Shown: positions 12,840 through 26,408, counted from the first letter of the stretch. The stretch: 60,000 nt of DNA from Hydractinia symbiolongicarpus (GCF_029227915.1 NC_079883.1:24616001-24676000), one strand, 5' to 3'. A program made the numbers and translations. The notes: a model not told the origin generated them from the letters alone.

Positions 12840-15800
12840 CTAAATATTTCCACGTAAAATCTCTTTCTGAAATTTTCCGACCACCATCTTGGCAATTGCA
12901 AGAGACGACGTTGCGGCGGGGGAGGGAGCATTGCGCACGTGCAGACAACGCTCTCCCAATTGCCCTTCGCCGAAATCGAAAACAAAGTCATCGACAAGGT
13001 TACCATCACGATCCAAGGCTTGAGCTCGAATCCCACATGGACCTCTAAATATTCAAAAAGAAGAAATGGAATTTTAAAATTTTAAGGAATTTTGTGAAGA
13101 TTTCATTATAAATATATTGTCAAACGTCCTGTTGAACGAGAATTTGCCAATTAGTCCAGATCGCAATAGAGGTTGGTCCCATTTTGACATGTGGCCACCA
13201 TGTAACCAGTTAACCGGATGGAAAGGTCAAACGCTAATGCGATACTTAGTATCTTAACCCATCAAATTCCACCAAAATGTGGGGTTCAGAATGAATCGGT
13301 AAATATTTAAAACAAAATTGACTGAAGAAAAAAAAACCCATCAAATCTTTCGAGATAAAAACAATATTGTGCATTTTAACCGCGCGAAGATAAATAGTGC
13401 TAAGGTTTACTTGTTTAGGCGAAAGTAACATGTACATTCAAAGAGGATTTACCTTTGAAGATCTTTCAGCTCAATTTCTGGAACAAGTTTTTGTAATCTC
13501 TGAGCAATTCTTTGAACGTAAAAAGTGTCGAGAAGTTCGGTAACAGCAAACTTCCAATGCTTTAGTAACAAACGTTGAAATCCTCTAAAAAACATAAGGT
13601 ATAAAGTTACTACAAAAAGTAATTTCTGAACGTGTGTGCTTGTGTGAGAGAGTAATTATTATTATAAGTTAATTGTTAGCCCGTGAAAAAAATCCGCGAG
13701 AATTCAAAACAAAGTCAACAAAAGTCACAACAAAGTCGACAAAACATATCGCATTATAATATCATTTGTTTGTAACACGACTATAAAATTTTCTTGAAAG
13801 CTGCAACAAATGAAGTTACACAAGAGAGATTGCGGTCTTAAAAAATCTTATACTATTAAAAAACGGACTACTAAAAATTCAGAAAAAAAGAATGGCAAAT
13901 TTGAGGCTCAAAAATGCTATTTTTTCAAGGAACTGCAACGCGCTCGAAGAATTAGGGCTCCGTATATAAAAAACGGATATTTGTACTGGCGCTCACTTCA
14001 CGTATTACTTAGAGTAAGCCAATCACCTGTATGTGAGAGAATTTATTGTGTCTTTCAAGTCAAAATCCAATCTGTTATAACCTTCTCTTTTAAAAGACAA
14101 AATTGCGTTTGGTCCCATCCACACACTACCATCCATTCTTGGTGTGAAGTGAAAACCAAGAAACGGAAACTGTGGGTTTGGCACCTAAAGAAATTACAAA
14201 AAGCATGATGAAATGCAGTATATACAGGTGAGTATTTTATACAATTAATTTTTACTACGCCTTAAGGCAACGTTGTCTACTTTTTCTCCGCACTATTTCA
14301 CAGAGGCCGATTCTACGCCATCGCAGGACTTTATTGACAACTCGTATAATACCGCCATGCTTCGATCGTATGTACCGACGTTTATTTGAGGGAAGCATTC
14401 ATTTCAGAACCATATATATTTGTATTACTGTATTTGTATTTTAATTTTAAATAATATAAAATCTAAAAAACATATGTATTTTTAAAAAACACTTCACTTA
14501 AAATAAAAAAATAAAAATGCAAAGCTGTTTGTAACAGTGTTACATTATCAAGACTTGATAATTTAACACTTTACTTCGTCTCAAACTTTAAATCTTAATG
14601 TTTATCCTAAATTCTGATTTAGTTAGACTTGGAATGAAAAATGCTACGGATTCAAATGGACGCCATTTTTGGTGAAAATAATAAATTTCTAGTTTAAGCC
14701 AGGTATATATTCGAGATGGCGTTCTAATTGAAGCACTACCATACAGACCTCATCTTCGCTATAACATTGAAACAAACGCTAGTAAGAAAAGGATTAATAT
14801 GAGCCAACACGGTACGTTCTAAAAGCAAATTTAGAAAATTAGAAAAAAAAGCGCTGTACTGGATGACTTTAGCAAAGTTACATTTACACTTGAAGAATTT
14901 TGGTGATAAAAAGTATCCGGTGATTTTTTCAGTAAAACATTTCCGTGGCGACGCCCAAATAATTGGGTGATATTAGAGAATTTAAATTCGGTTGCGATTA
15001 TGTCACTGAAACTAAAAACCTTGCCAAAATTTTCGGTACACAAACTTAGATTTAATAAAAGAACAGGTGAGGGCATGTGGTGTGGTAACTATAGACATAC
15101 TCACTGGGTAAATATTTCCTCGCACTAGATAGTTCTTCTCAGGCCGCAATGTAAAGTAATCTCCACGAATAGGAACAATTCTCGGTTCGTTGTCGCATCC
15201 AGTGAGAGCAGCTAGTTTATCTGAATACAAGCCACTGCATGTGATGACGTAACGACATGATAGTGGAGGCTGCAAGAAGAAACAAAATCAAAAATTTAGT
15301 CAAACAAAAAAAAAACAGTTGAGATACAAATAAAAAATTTAACTTTTGTGGGTTTATAGGACACTAATTTTTTTTATTTAAGCAAAATATTGTTTGGTAA
15401 AACTTTACACTTAACTATACAGAAAACTAAACTGATACACTTATTACAAGTCATATAGAATTTAGAATTTAACAATTTGACACCCAAAAAGATAAGATTC
15501 AAGTGAGAATTTTGTTTACAAATTGTCTTGTTATTTTAACCAGGATAGGATTTTCGACATTGCAGGCTAACATTAGCTACTTTTCTGGAATCTTACCTTA
15601 CCTTGTCCAGACCATGAATATTGACTGGGTAAGCATGTCCTAGAAAAAAGAAATATCAATTACTTAAGCAAAAAATCACAAGCACATAAGAGTCTCATAG
15701 CAAGGCTTGTACAAGCTGTTGTTTTTTCATTGACACAGATCGGGTGTATTGTAACGTACAATCGTGGACAAAATATGTTGAAACAAGACAGCTAATTTGG

Positions 15801-18800
15801 TTCGCCACCACAAGTAGTTGCGTAGGTTATTTTCTATATTAGATTCACACATTTTGAACTTGTCAATGTTTAGAGTGGACTTAGGACATCTTTATTTGGC
15901 AAAGTCTAAATTCTTAAAAAGTGCTAATTGTTGCTGACGTCAGCAAGGCCATTATTCACGAATTACGGGGCCTTTGTGGTCGGTGTGCGAGCGTGATAAA
16001 GAATGTGACTAACACCTTTTCAACGCTCTCTGCCTGGCCTACGTGTGTGCAAAAGTAGCCTGCTGGCTGCAGAGCATTGACTATTTGACACTTTTGTCCT
16101 TTTTTGAATAATGAGGTTTTCCTGCCTTCGTCTCAATATTTTTTCCACAATTGTATTGTATCGAACCTTTTTCATCTTGTTCCGCCAACGAAGAATACTT
16201 AAGATCAGTAACCTATAAATCACACAGCAATGAAGTGATTAAAAAATATGTGGACAGATCAGCTTACAGTTTAATAGGAGAACTTGTAAAACTCCATAAT
16301 TTTTAATGTGGGCAAGATACGTTTAGCAATTAAAAAGTAATCTTAAGTCTAGGGGCCTGGGTTCAATACTCATTCTCTGTAGATTTATTTAGCCTTATTA
16401 GGCTGCATAATTCTAACTGGCATGAGCTGGGTGAATCTTAAAAACAAATTTTTTATTAGACTTTCGTTTTCCCTTGCTGGTTTTGCACAATAATGTTACT
16501 ATTTATTAGAGAAAGACTTTCAAGAACTGTTTTGTAGATGAAGTCTCAATTGCTTTTCAAATTTTCAGCCTGACCAGATGCTTCGCGGTTGCATAATTTT
16601 TGACAAACCTCAGCCATAGCTTGGTTGCTTATGAAAAAAAGAATAAAAAAATTTGGTACTAACTTGGGTCAAACTGTGGGAAAATAAGTCTCAAAAAAAT
16701 TGACCCGAGAGCTGACATAGAGTAATAGCTATACAGTAACAAATTTTATTTCAATGCTAAATGCGATCCAAATTAAAACTAAAAAACCCTTGAAAACCAA
16801 CTAAAAGAACGCTTTACTAACTTCATAACCATTAACAATTGTGCCACCTCTACTTGTAAACACGTCGCCACACTTTCGTGCAATCTCTGCAAAGTCAACT
16901 ATACCAGTGTTTGGTGAATGTAGCGCTGCTACGCCCTATAAAAATTTCATTTTAAATGAGCACAATATTTATGATTAAATCCAGAGCAAACTGTTACTCA
17001 TTTCAGTCTATTTGCATTCCAAATATCTAACATTTCAGTCATAAGATAAAAAAGAATTTTGGCAAAACCGGGATCTTTTTTATTCTATCATGCTTTACTA
17101 ATAAGACATGTAAACTCTGCTTACCATATCAGCATTTATCAATAACGTCTTACAATTAGCACAAAGTAAAAAACAAGTAGCCCTGTCATTTCATCACTTT
17201 AGCAAATTATCAATTGCGATGATCTGTTTAATTTTTTTAACAAAACCAGCAAAACAAATGACAGACACCTGAACCAATATGTTGTCCGCCTTTTGGATAT
17301 AGTGCTACCAATTTTACTTAAAATATTCTTTTATAAACAAAATCTAAACATTACGACTATATATTTACATGCACAGCTTGCTAATAATGACCAATTTACC
17401 TGGCAATACGGTTCAATCTGTTTTATTTCATGTTCAGTAATCAAAGATAACCCTGACACATTGTTTTGTTGTCCACGGTCATACAAGTGTTGCAAGTATG
17501 GAATTTCATCTTTGGACGTGGCGACAACTAACTAAAAATAAATTAACTTCTAAATATATAAAACTACTATACTATAGTGGTCTACTAGCACTCTTGAAAA
17601 GGGTGAATATTAAAAAGTGAATGGGTGGTAACAAAAAATCAGAAGATTTTACTTTTTCTTCAATAATAAAAACCTACAACAACAGATCTATTTTAAAATT
17701 GAACTTCTATAATGCGAGAAAGATATAATGTTGCTAATATACGAAAGGTTTGAAAAAATTTTCTTTTATGGAAATATCCAATTAACGCTTCTTCTTAGAC
17801 TTGGACCAAAGTGGTGTTTATCAGAGGTGCTGAACTTAGAGCAGGAACACTTACTGAAAAACATTAAAAAGGATAAAGAAATAAAAAAGAATCGAAAAAG
17901 GAAATCACCTTTCCAACTTTTTTATAAGGAATTTTGTATTCATCACAATATTTATATGTTAAATCAAGACCTTCGACACATAATTTTGCTCGCAATGAGC
18001 CAGGTGTATAGTACATGCCAGCATGTATTACGCCGCTGTTGTGACCAGTTTGATGCTTTGCTAAATAGAGTAGACATTGAAATAAAGTCACAATAGCTAA
18101 AAATAGTTCTTATCTTCAAATTTTCATTTATCAATTGTTTTGCATTAAAAAATATTTAATTTTTATTTTTGTGAGATTGATTGAAGTTATTAAACTTGTT
18201 TATCAATTTAGTTCTATTTTTACTCCACTTTTTGCAATTAACATTAACTTGTCAATTTATTTTCACCAATTAATTTTGCACAATACAGAAAGAAAATTTA
18301 CTTTCGTTCATACTAAAAACATAATTGGATTTGTTACCAATGCTATAATACTGCTAAGAGTGTCGCATAAAACCCCCACAATTGCACTGAATAATTTTAT
18401 AATTCCTGTTATTCTTGCCAACAAACTAATTAAGTCCACCCTAAGCTAAAAAAGGGGAAAGATGCGCTACATTTCACACTGTTTTGTATTAGCACTTTTT
18501 TCAACCTTAAGGTATTTTTTTAATATTTTGTTTTAACTTTCTTAAGCAGATAATTAATCAGGTAAATTTAAAAATCTTCATAAGATTTACCTAAAACATT
18601 CTCCTTTTCCAATAGTATACACTTCAAGGCTGGTTGTCTTTCAACCAACTCTTGTGCTGTTGCTAGACCAACAATACCACCACCAACAATAGCCACGTCA
18701 TAGTTCCCATTATGATAGCATCTAAACAAAGTTTAGGCAATACTAATGACTTGTAACCAAAAATGTTCTTTATTTTTAGCAAAAAAATTCTATAATATCA

Positions 18801-19500
18801 ACCTTACTCAGTAAAATCACAGAAATTGTTAACAACACACTGCTATATATAAGCAAAACATTCATAAAATGCCGAAACTTCACAGAGAACTTCAAAAAGG
18901 ACTTCGCTTGTTAAAGAGATTTTTTTTATATAAACTTCAGAAGATTATACAAATTCTATATTAGATCCAATAAAATCAAACCAATCTTTATTAGAAATAA
19001 ATTTATCTGAGGTGCATTTAGCCAGGTTGCCTTATATTATTAAGGTGTATCTCTAATAGGCTTTTCTTTCTAAACTCTAAACTGTCAAGACCAGAATAAA
19101 TCAATATAACACCCACAAGCACTAAAGTTGGATAAAACTTGTTATCAGGATCTTCACCTCTGTTTGAATCCTATTCTTACTAAAAGCTAAAAAACATTGC
19201 TATTTCATCTGGCAAAATATTTTATTCTTCTCACACTAGAAAAACACTCTTTGGTAAAGTTTCTTATTTGTGACAATCTAAATTGATCAGCCCAAATTTT
19301 GAGTCACAACTAGATCCTTTGCAATTAGCTAAAAGACTATACAGGCCTTAAAATGATAGATCCAACGTTTAATGTTATATATCATAATTACTTCCCATAA
19401 TAAGTTATTATGCTAACCTTTTAATAGCCGCAAAACTTCCACATCTTCCCAAGGTCTTCATTGAAGTCAATTGAAACACAAATCTATAAGTTATACTCAT
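12840..19500 (-). CDS. L2HGDH: L-2-hydroxyglutarate dehydrogenase, mitochondrial, complete, 11 coding exons
   Basis: Minus-strand coding exons are 19500-19418, 18721-18591, 18060-17909, 17531-17400, 16935-16822, 16212-16167, 15639-15602, 15269-15105, 14184-14027, 13584-13453 and 13044-12840. They sum to 1356 nt (451 aa; human 463) with consistent phases. The enzyme is an FAD-dependent oxidoreductase of mitochondria that oxidises L-2-hydroxyglutarate to 2-oxoglutarate, a metabolite-repair step. The first 35 residues contain Arg and Lys but no acidic residue, fitting a targeting peptide. [11 protein letters not shown] (36-46) is the FAD-binding Rossmann motif. [11 protein letters not shown] (74-84) is a family signature. 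[41 protein letters not shown] and the C-terminal [16 protein letters not shown] with [16 protein letters not shown] are all conserved. Exons 6 (46 nt) and 7 (38 nt) are very short but restore frame exactly. The start is the first ATG upstream of the targeting peptide, one base after a possible TTTTAG acceptor. Confidence 0.96.
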
Positions 19501-20219
19501 CCTAAAATATTTCCATACTTGCACAAAACGTCTTATCCTTATTAACACACAGGCTTCTTGAGTATGCATATATGTGTGGGGAGGAAAGGGAGGATACTTA
19601 ATGTTTAATTTATAAAACTTGGCACATTTATAGAATATTCATTGTTTATGCTGAATCATTGTTTAACTAATATAATACTAAAGAAGTCCTCACACCTCAT
19701 AAAAAACTTTGCTTATATTGAAAATATATCTATAAAAAGAATTCAATAATTCTTAGTCTCTTTCTGATCTAGTATTTCCAAAAAAGCCAAAACATTTATT
19801 TAAATATACCTTTTTTATCACATGCCCGAGCTGTTTTGAAAACATAATGGCAAATTTGCACAAGTAATAATAGTTATTATTTATGCAGATAAAAAATATG
19901 CCAAATAAATGCAAGAAAAACACTGTAATGTTGCCAACTTTTGAAAAATCAATGCAATTTTGTAACATTGTTTTACGAAATATATTATATTCGTAATGTT
20001 AATGATTTAGGAAAAATAATCAGGGACGAGAATATAATACTAATAACTAAAGGGCTGTTCACATGAGGCGAGTTGGTCCAGTTAATTTAAATTACAAGGA
20101 ATTCTTCAAAAAAAAACTAATCCATGAAAAAGCTACAAATAATGCTTATTTTGTCAAAATAACTATAAATACACAAAAATAAAATTTGATGATAATGTTG
20201 TTCTTTTCGAACATTTTAA
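19501..20219. other. Upstream region of L2HGDH
   Basis: A/T-rich sequence with no recognised gene. It should hold the L2HGDH promoter and any 5' UTR exon. The TTTTAG at 19507-19502, one base before the ATG, may be a splice acceptor for such an exon or for a trans-spliced leader. Confidence 0.4.
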
Positions 20220-20943
20220 AGGTTACCTCCTGCGAAAAATAAAGTTGAGCACAAATAAAAGATTCTTGATCCTTTGTATTGAAGGGGCTACGGAACGGCT
20301 GTTGGTTTTCAACTTTAGTGACTTACACGAAAGTCAAGCTGAAGGCGGCAAAAAACAAAAATGGCTATTTTTTCGGCATGTATGTAATTTACAGACTCGA
20401 ACATAGATATATCTAGAACTTTTATCTTCTCCAGCCTTGGTCATGTTTTCATCCAGAATGAGTCTTGCTGAAAAATTTCTTTGTAATATACTTTTCGGAA
20501 AAAAATATTGAACCAGCGAGCAAAGTGCGTTGGTCTGTTTTTTATTGCGCAAAACGCGTTGGCCAGATTTTTAATATGTGCACGGGATATACGGAATGTG
20601 AGCATTTTAACCAGTTTGTAGCCCCTTTAAAAGTTGTGCTAATTATGCAAAATTATGACGTCATGAGTTAGCATTGAGCATAATTATGGTAACTAAATTT
20701 TTAAATTTTTGTAAAATGTTTAAAACGCGTCAAAGTGAACGGCAAAAAAACATTTAAAACTCTATATATATGGCTTGTCAAAAAAGTTAAATATAGCACC
20801 TACGCAGAGCATACTCATGACATCATGCATAATTAGTGAATCTTCTTAGTCTTAATTCTAAAGAACCAATCAATTTTAAATTCCTAGACAACCTATCAAG
20901 ATCTTTAATATGCAGTTAACTTTATTTTCAAGAGAGGTAACCT
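20220..20943. mobile_element. Non-autonomous Kolobok-like element with TTAA target duplication
   Basis: Both ends read AGGTTACCTC inward and each is flanked by TTAA (20216-20219 and 20944-20947). The terminal inverted repeats stay similar for about 27 bases through AAAATAAAGTT. TTAA duplications are typical of Kolobok and piggyBac elements; the long Kolobok-type copy at 48898-51994 favours the former. The 724-bp interior holds no recognisable transposase. Confidence 0.75.
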
Positions 20944-21089
20944 TTAATTTTATTGTTCCAATGCATATATAGCGTATAAACTGACAATTACGGATACTGT
21001 TATGTTCTTCTGCGTCTTACCGCAACAAAATCCATCGAAATAATGAACCCATGGCTCTAAACGGGAGATTCATCTATTGGCTATACGTT

Positions 21090-21300
21090 GGAACCATTTT
21101 TCCGAACACAAAGCCCAGAGGCAGACCGAGAAAGACTTGGCAGGAGGTTATAAGGACAGACTTGATACAGAGGAAGTTGAGTTTAGATCTAACACAGTCT
21201 ATATCAGATTGGAAGAGGGTCATTAATATACCCCGTCCAACCCATGCTAGCATGGAAAACGGACGTTAAGCCGAGAATGATGATTATTGGACCTGTCTCA
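21090..21300 (+). mobile_element. 3' tail of a non-LTR retrotransposon (truncated)
   Basis: The plus strand encodes PRGRPRKTWQEVIRTDL, then SDWKRVINIPRPTHASMENGR and a stop. The GRPRKTW and final W..I...P segments are the end of reverse-transcriptase ORFs in CR1/L2/RTE-like elements. It ends near a TGATGATTATTGG stretch. Only the last 60 or so codons survive, consistent with 5' truncation during target-primed insertion. Confidence 0.65.
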
Positions 21301-21542
21301 CCACGATTGCTGTTTTTAGCCGAGCACTTATGTTTAATTACGGACACACTGTTTTTTGTATTTAGAGGGTCAGCAGCAGGTATATTGTATTTATTCCTAC
21401 TGGAAGTGAATGTTTAAACATTACTTTTGAGTGTCTGTAATTACACGTAAAAATTGACCTAACAAAATATTTTTTAGTCGTTACAGATCATTAGCAGGAA
21501 ATGGTAAAACATTAAAAAAGCAAGATTTTTTATTTTCCTTTT

Positions 21543-24500
21543 TTATTCAAATTGATAACTGTAACATAAACATGTGTCACTTGACAATTCCGTCTTTGTA
21601 GTTCTTGCACAAATGCCATGGAACCATGCCAAGCACTTATCATAGCCAATCCAGATGATTTTGTTGCAAGCGACTGGTGGGTTCGACCTTTTACAGATAG
21701 CACAGTGCGTCTCACTCTCAAATTCTTCCTCGCAACTACTTTCGTACTCACTCTCCGTCTCTTCAACTATCTTATTTTCTTGGCTGTCATCCAACTCGCT
21801 GTCATCACTTTCGAACGATATCATTGTTCTTTTCTGTCGCACAGATTGGGTTTTCAACATAACCCTTTTTTACCTTTCTTTTCGGACTGCAGAGCTTCTT
21901 TACTTAGTTTTTTTCATTCTCTCTCCTTTTTCCTTTCTTCTGTTGCCTTCTCTTCCAACTCTTTCTTCTCCACTTTCTCTCGAAACGATTGTCGATGCTC
22001 GTCGCTTGTGAGAACTCTCGCCTTAGTAATATTCCTGGTGTTCTTTTGTTTGTTAGGCTTTGGCGCTGGAAAGATAAAGGCATCAATCGAAGACGCTGGG
22101 ATAATACCTGCTGCAACGTGAGGATTTACAGGTTTTGTTGGAGTGGAGGTGAAGGGCTTGCTGCAGTGAGAAGATTGGTTGGTGTTGTTGCAATCGACGA
22201 GGGCGATGGAGTAGAAGCATCTGTAGAAGGTATTACTGGTGTAGAAAAAAGAACCACCGGGCAACGAATTAAAAGATGCGCCTGTTGAAGAACCTGGTAC
22301 TGCTGGTGTTGTGGAGGTTGCAGTATTGTTTTCATTCGGAGAGGACGAAATAAAAAAAAAATGCTGTTGTCTGTTGTCCATCTTCAAACGCTGCCTTAAA
22401 TATCGCAGTGAAATTCGTTTTACACACAGTGGAACAGTGTGGCCCATGGTTACAAGCTTTAAATTATCTGTTATCTTTGAGAAATGCACCTTTAGAGGCT
22501 TGAAAATCAACACATCCAATAGCTGGAGTATATTGGTTGTGTGAGGGGGCAAACAGTACATATGTCGAGACGAGAGCTGTGGCCATCCAAAATCAACAGT
22601 ATTGTCTGAGGAATAAACAGCTTTTCACACCACTGTTTAAAAAGCTTGATGTCCATGTAGCCTTTTGGTGAATAGGCTTATAGAGCATTGGTAGGACCAT
22701 CTCTAGCATAAGGACCGGATTGGAAAGCCTTTTCAAAAATTACAGTACAGTCCAGATGTAAGCGTACGCGTACGCTCAAGTTTTACACCTTTTTCTCGGA
22801 GGCGGTAGTTGTTTGTCTTTTGTTCTTATTAATTATCTTGCGAGTCTTGTAAGTCATTAACTTGCGCGTAATAAACAAAAGATTATTGAAGAAAAAATAG
22901 CTTATTATAACTGCGCGTAACTATTGTTAAATAGTGTTAAAATAACTATTCCCAATAGCATAATTGCAAATGTTATCAACTCTAATGTGACCCAAAGAGC
23001 CATTGTTTAATATTCTTATTAAACAAAAGTTTTGCGTGGAAACTAAATAAACTAGCGAGAAGGCATTGGCAAGAGATAGAGCTGTTGGCAAGAGATAGAG
23101 CTGTTGCGCGCTAGAAAAAACAAACACAATGTTTTTAACAATAAAATGTAGCGTGATACTATAAAACCTCAAAAGTTATATTCTTAGATTTTTTCTTTCT
23201 TCAGTATTAAAATTTAATTTGTTTTAGAAATCTTATCTGGAAGGGAAAAGTCTCGAATGCAGGGTTTTTCCGTTTGCGTTGCTAAACGTTGCTTTTTATA
23301 AAAATAACTTTTAAAAGTTTCGCACGTTAAAAAATATATTTCGACAATAAAGAAATATTACTAAAAGTTTTAAAAGTAGCATTATTTTTTTTTTAAATAT
23401 TTAGATAATTGGATTTGTTGTTTTTTAAAAGAGCTTGTGTTTTTTAAATATATCTGGATTAAAATCGCGTTACTATAATTAGTTTCGTTGTTAAAAAAAA
23501 TACAAATTCAATGGCCTTCGCGTTTAATTTATTCTGACGCAGAGTATTGTTTTTAAACAATGTTTCTTGCTATGCTTTTGTTTTTAACATAAAGCAATTA
23601 TTTTCGCGCAATTTGAAAAGAACTCACTATCCTATTGTTTTTTTAATGAAAACAATTATTTTTGCAAGTTGAGCGTACGCTTACATCTGGACTGTACTGT
23701 ATCATTAAAGGCCACGGCACTCCAGCAGCTGATACAGCAACATGGGCAGTGATGTGATCCCTATTTTCTTGCTCTCATAGTAGGGGCGCTTAGTTGATCT
23801 TGAGAAGACAACCTTTCCAACACGATCATCCATGGAAATACCTGACTCGTCGCAATTGAAGATTCGATCTGGCTTATCGAGGATATCAAAATCAACCAAT
23901 GTTATTTTTAAAAGATCAAAGTGTTGTTTTATAACAGTCACATTTGCCATTCAAGAACGTCCTCTGTCGAGGCTGTTGGGTTTTTGCAGGGTAATTTCTC
24001 GCGAATGACGTTTCTTGAAGCTGTCCCACCAAGTATGACCAGGACCACTGACACGGTTGAACCCGCCGGTACCCTTGCCTCGTTCAACGATGTTCCATGC
24101 CAGAGCTTTTATTGCTGATATACTTAACGGATGTGCAATAGAAGCCATGTATTTGATATAATGAATTAACATCGTCTCCTCTTCCGGTGTCATTTCTGTT
24201 TTCCTTCCCGCCTTCGTCGTTCTATACTTTCCCTGAATTCGGACGGATAAAGTCTGTTTTGGAACGCCAAATTATTTTTGAGCCTTATGTAATGACATGC
24301 CATTGTCACATGTACATTTATCTACTCGGTATAGGTCTCTCAATGAAAAAGTGCTACGACATTAAAGTAAACATTAAAGTATAAAGTATTGTTTGTATTA
24401 TCAATACCAGATGTCCGCTTGCTATCGGCTACGTTCGTTTACACTGTCCTCAACTGACGAATCTCACGGCACCGACTCTTCAAGGCTGTGACACCATCCT

Positions 24501-24570
24501 TCTTAACTGCTGCTAGGGCGTTACTTAAATCTTCTTCAGACCACTTTTTGTATTTTTGTTTCGGGCCCAT
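21543..24570 (-). pseudogene. Pogo/Tigger-like (DDE_1) transposase pseudogene
   Basis: Minus-strand fragments in order form a pogo-type transposase. The N-terminus at 24570 reads MGPKQKYKKWSEEDL and AVKKDGVTALK (helix-turn-helix). A CENP-B-like segment at 24240-23951 includes KTEMTPEEE, WDSFKKRHSREITLQKP and SLDRGRS. The first catalytic Asp lies in IFNCDESGISMD (23950-23703). The second lies in ILLILDGHSSR (about 22600), and the third region is LPPHTTNILQLLD, VLIFKPLK (about 22550-22490). A Lys/Glu-rich linker and a Cys-His finger (HCAICKRSNPP to WFHGICAR, about 21700-21600) close the frame. Several stops, at least two frameshifts and a MITE inserted at 22741-23701 destroy it. I did not find convincing terminal inverted repeats. 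Confidence 0.85.
22741..23701 (-). mobile_element. MITE, family A copy 1 (TA-flanked, CAGTACAGTCC ends)
   Basis: The 961-bp element begins TACAGTACAGTCCAGATGTA and ends with its reverse complement, continuing into GTACGC repeats; outer TA is probably the target duplication. It has no transposase frame. Ends starting CAGT with a TA target fit the Tc1/mariner-pogo superfamily. It sits inside the pogo-like pseudogene, so it is younger than that insertion. Its left half is the reverse complement of the right half of the copy at 54104-56005. Confidence 0.88.
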
Positions 24571-25322
24571 TTCACCAAAGCTTAATGGCTAAAATAATGC
24601 GAAATACATGGTATTGAAGCAAAAAGAGATTTTATAACATAAAATCATAAAAAGAAATGATGTACAGAAGGAGAGCTCATAAATAACACCATATTTTAAG
24701 TTTAATCATATTGCGCACATATACAAACTATAAGAAAAAAGCGTGATTTTGCCATAACATTTTTTTCCAGAGGCCGAAAAACACACTCCGGGTCGCTAAA
24801 AATCTGCCATTTTTTATTTTTATTTTAGCATACCTTTTATATAATAATAAAAAAAATAATAATTACCTCGATTAATAAGATATAAAATGATTTGTTAGAA
24901 TAAGTTCGTCGCGTGAAACCAAAAATCAGCGAAGAGAAGCGTGTTTTTTTAATCCATTGTTTTGGTATGAAACAGCGAGGGGAATCGAAAGAAACCTATT
25001 AATCATAACATCATGAAATAAAGAAATAAAGTGTCCATAATTGTTTATACGCTAATATTATTTTCACCAATGGTTATGTAAATTGACAAAAAAGTTAAAC
25101 CTTCAATATTTTTGGCATTTCTGTACAAGAAAAAAAATCCTTTCTCTAAATAAAATAATCTTAATCATGTTAAAAAATAAAGTAAGTTGGTCCTCATCCT
25201 GCCCAACCAAGATCTCTGTAAAAACAAGCAAGATCTTCGCAAGCGAGCTGGCTCGGTTGTCATATGAACACATTTTTATTTTTTTATGGGTTTTTTGATA
25301 GTAGCAAGATCCCGGTCAGTTG

Positions 25323-25362
25323 AACCTTGGAGGAAAGAATACATATTCTTTCCTCCAAGGTT
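25323..25362. repeat. Perfect 18-bp hairpin
   Basis: Bases 25323-25340 and 25345-25362 are exact reverse complements around ACAT. Part of the stem (TTGGAGGAAAG) is repeated directly after it at 25361-25371, so the site may be slippage-prone. Confidence 0.85.
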
Positions 25363-26408
25363 GGAGGAAAGCAAATATCTAAAGTTCTAAAGTGAAAAAG
25401 AGCCTCAGGGGAAGAGGCTACTAAAAACAGCAATGTGCATAAAAAAATAAGGAGTATATAAATGATTCATCATACATGTTTTTTATTTAGAACTTTGATT
25501 AGCCACAATTTTATCCTGGGATGTTCTAAAAGATTGTAGGGGGCAATATTGATTTTGAGGTATAGTAGCTAGTTGCATTGGTTTCATTATTATGCAATTA
25601 GGAACAGAACAAAATAAATATAATATGACTAATATCAAATATGATGCAGGTCCCGCCCAGCGCAAACAATAACATCATTTCTGTCATCATTTCAAATGTT
25701 CACAAAATATTTTTTTTTAATTTTGAATGTATGGCTAGCTACCACTTGGTTTTGGAATCTGCATCGCAACGTGACGATAGTGGTATAACATTATAGAAAT
25801 ATTATTCAGAGGTGACAAAATAACATAAAATACACGTAGCTAGGTAGACGTTTTTTCTCTTTTTTTCTCAGAGGAGCCCCAACCGTCAGGCCAGCCAGGC
25901 TATGATAGCGATAGCTAATGCATAACTAAAAACAAACACACGTGCATTTTTATTTCAACAGCATTGACACCATTTATAATTTTGGAAGACGCGCGTTAAT
26001 TGCCAAAAATATCCTAATTATATGACATACAAATACCCTGCCTTCGACTCCACCTGGCAGGTTGCCATCAGTAACGAGGTTTGGAATGTACTTGGTAGTA
26101 ATGACTTTACGCGTGTGTTTTCAAATCGAATACAAGAAGCCCTGGGGGCTCTAAGAATTTCCGCTCGCTACCAAAATATTTGATGACAACCTGCTAATTT
26201 GTTGTGTTATCGTGCCAAACATTCGAAGAGATTTGGTGCATGAAGCTCTGAAGATAAAGCACACAAGTGACATTATATCTTAGAACAAACGCAAACAAAA
26301 CGAAACGTGTCATAATAAACTCACATTTTAAAAGAAATTGCTAACAAAAAATACAGCCTATCATTCATTGTTGAAAGTCTTGCGATTGAAACGTTTATGG
26401 TCTTAAAC

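Noticed and set aside
13810-14208. 132-codon plus-strand frame
   Set aside because: It is antisense to L2HGDH exon 9 and its intron; the minus-strand exon is strongly conserved.
21618-22288. Plus-strand frames of up to 167 codons
   Set aside because: They are shadows of the minus-strand pogo-like transposase tail (acidic linker and Cys-His finger).
21330-25045. Possible terminal repeats of the pogo-like element (AATTACGGACAC near 21338 and GTGTCCATAATT near 25027)
   Set aside because: The orientation is wrong for CAGT-type ends and the match is only about 12 bases.
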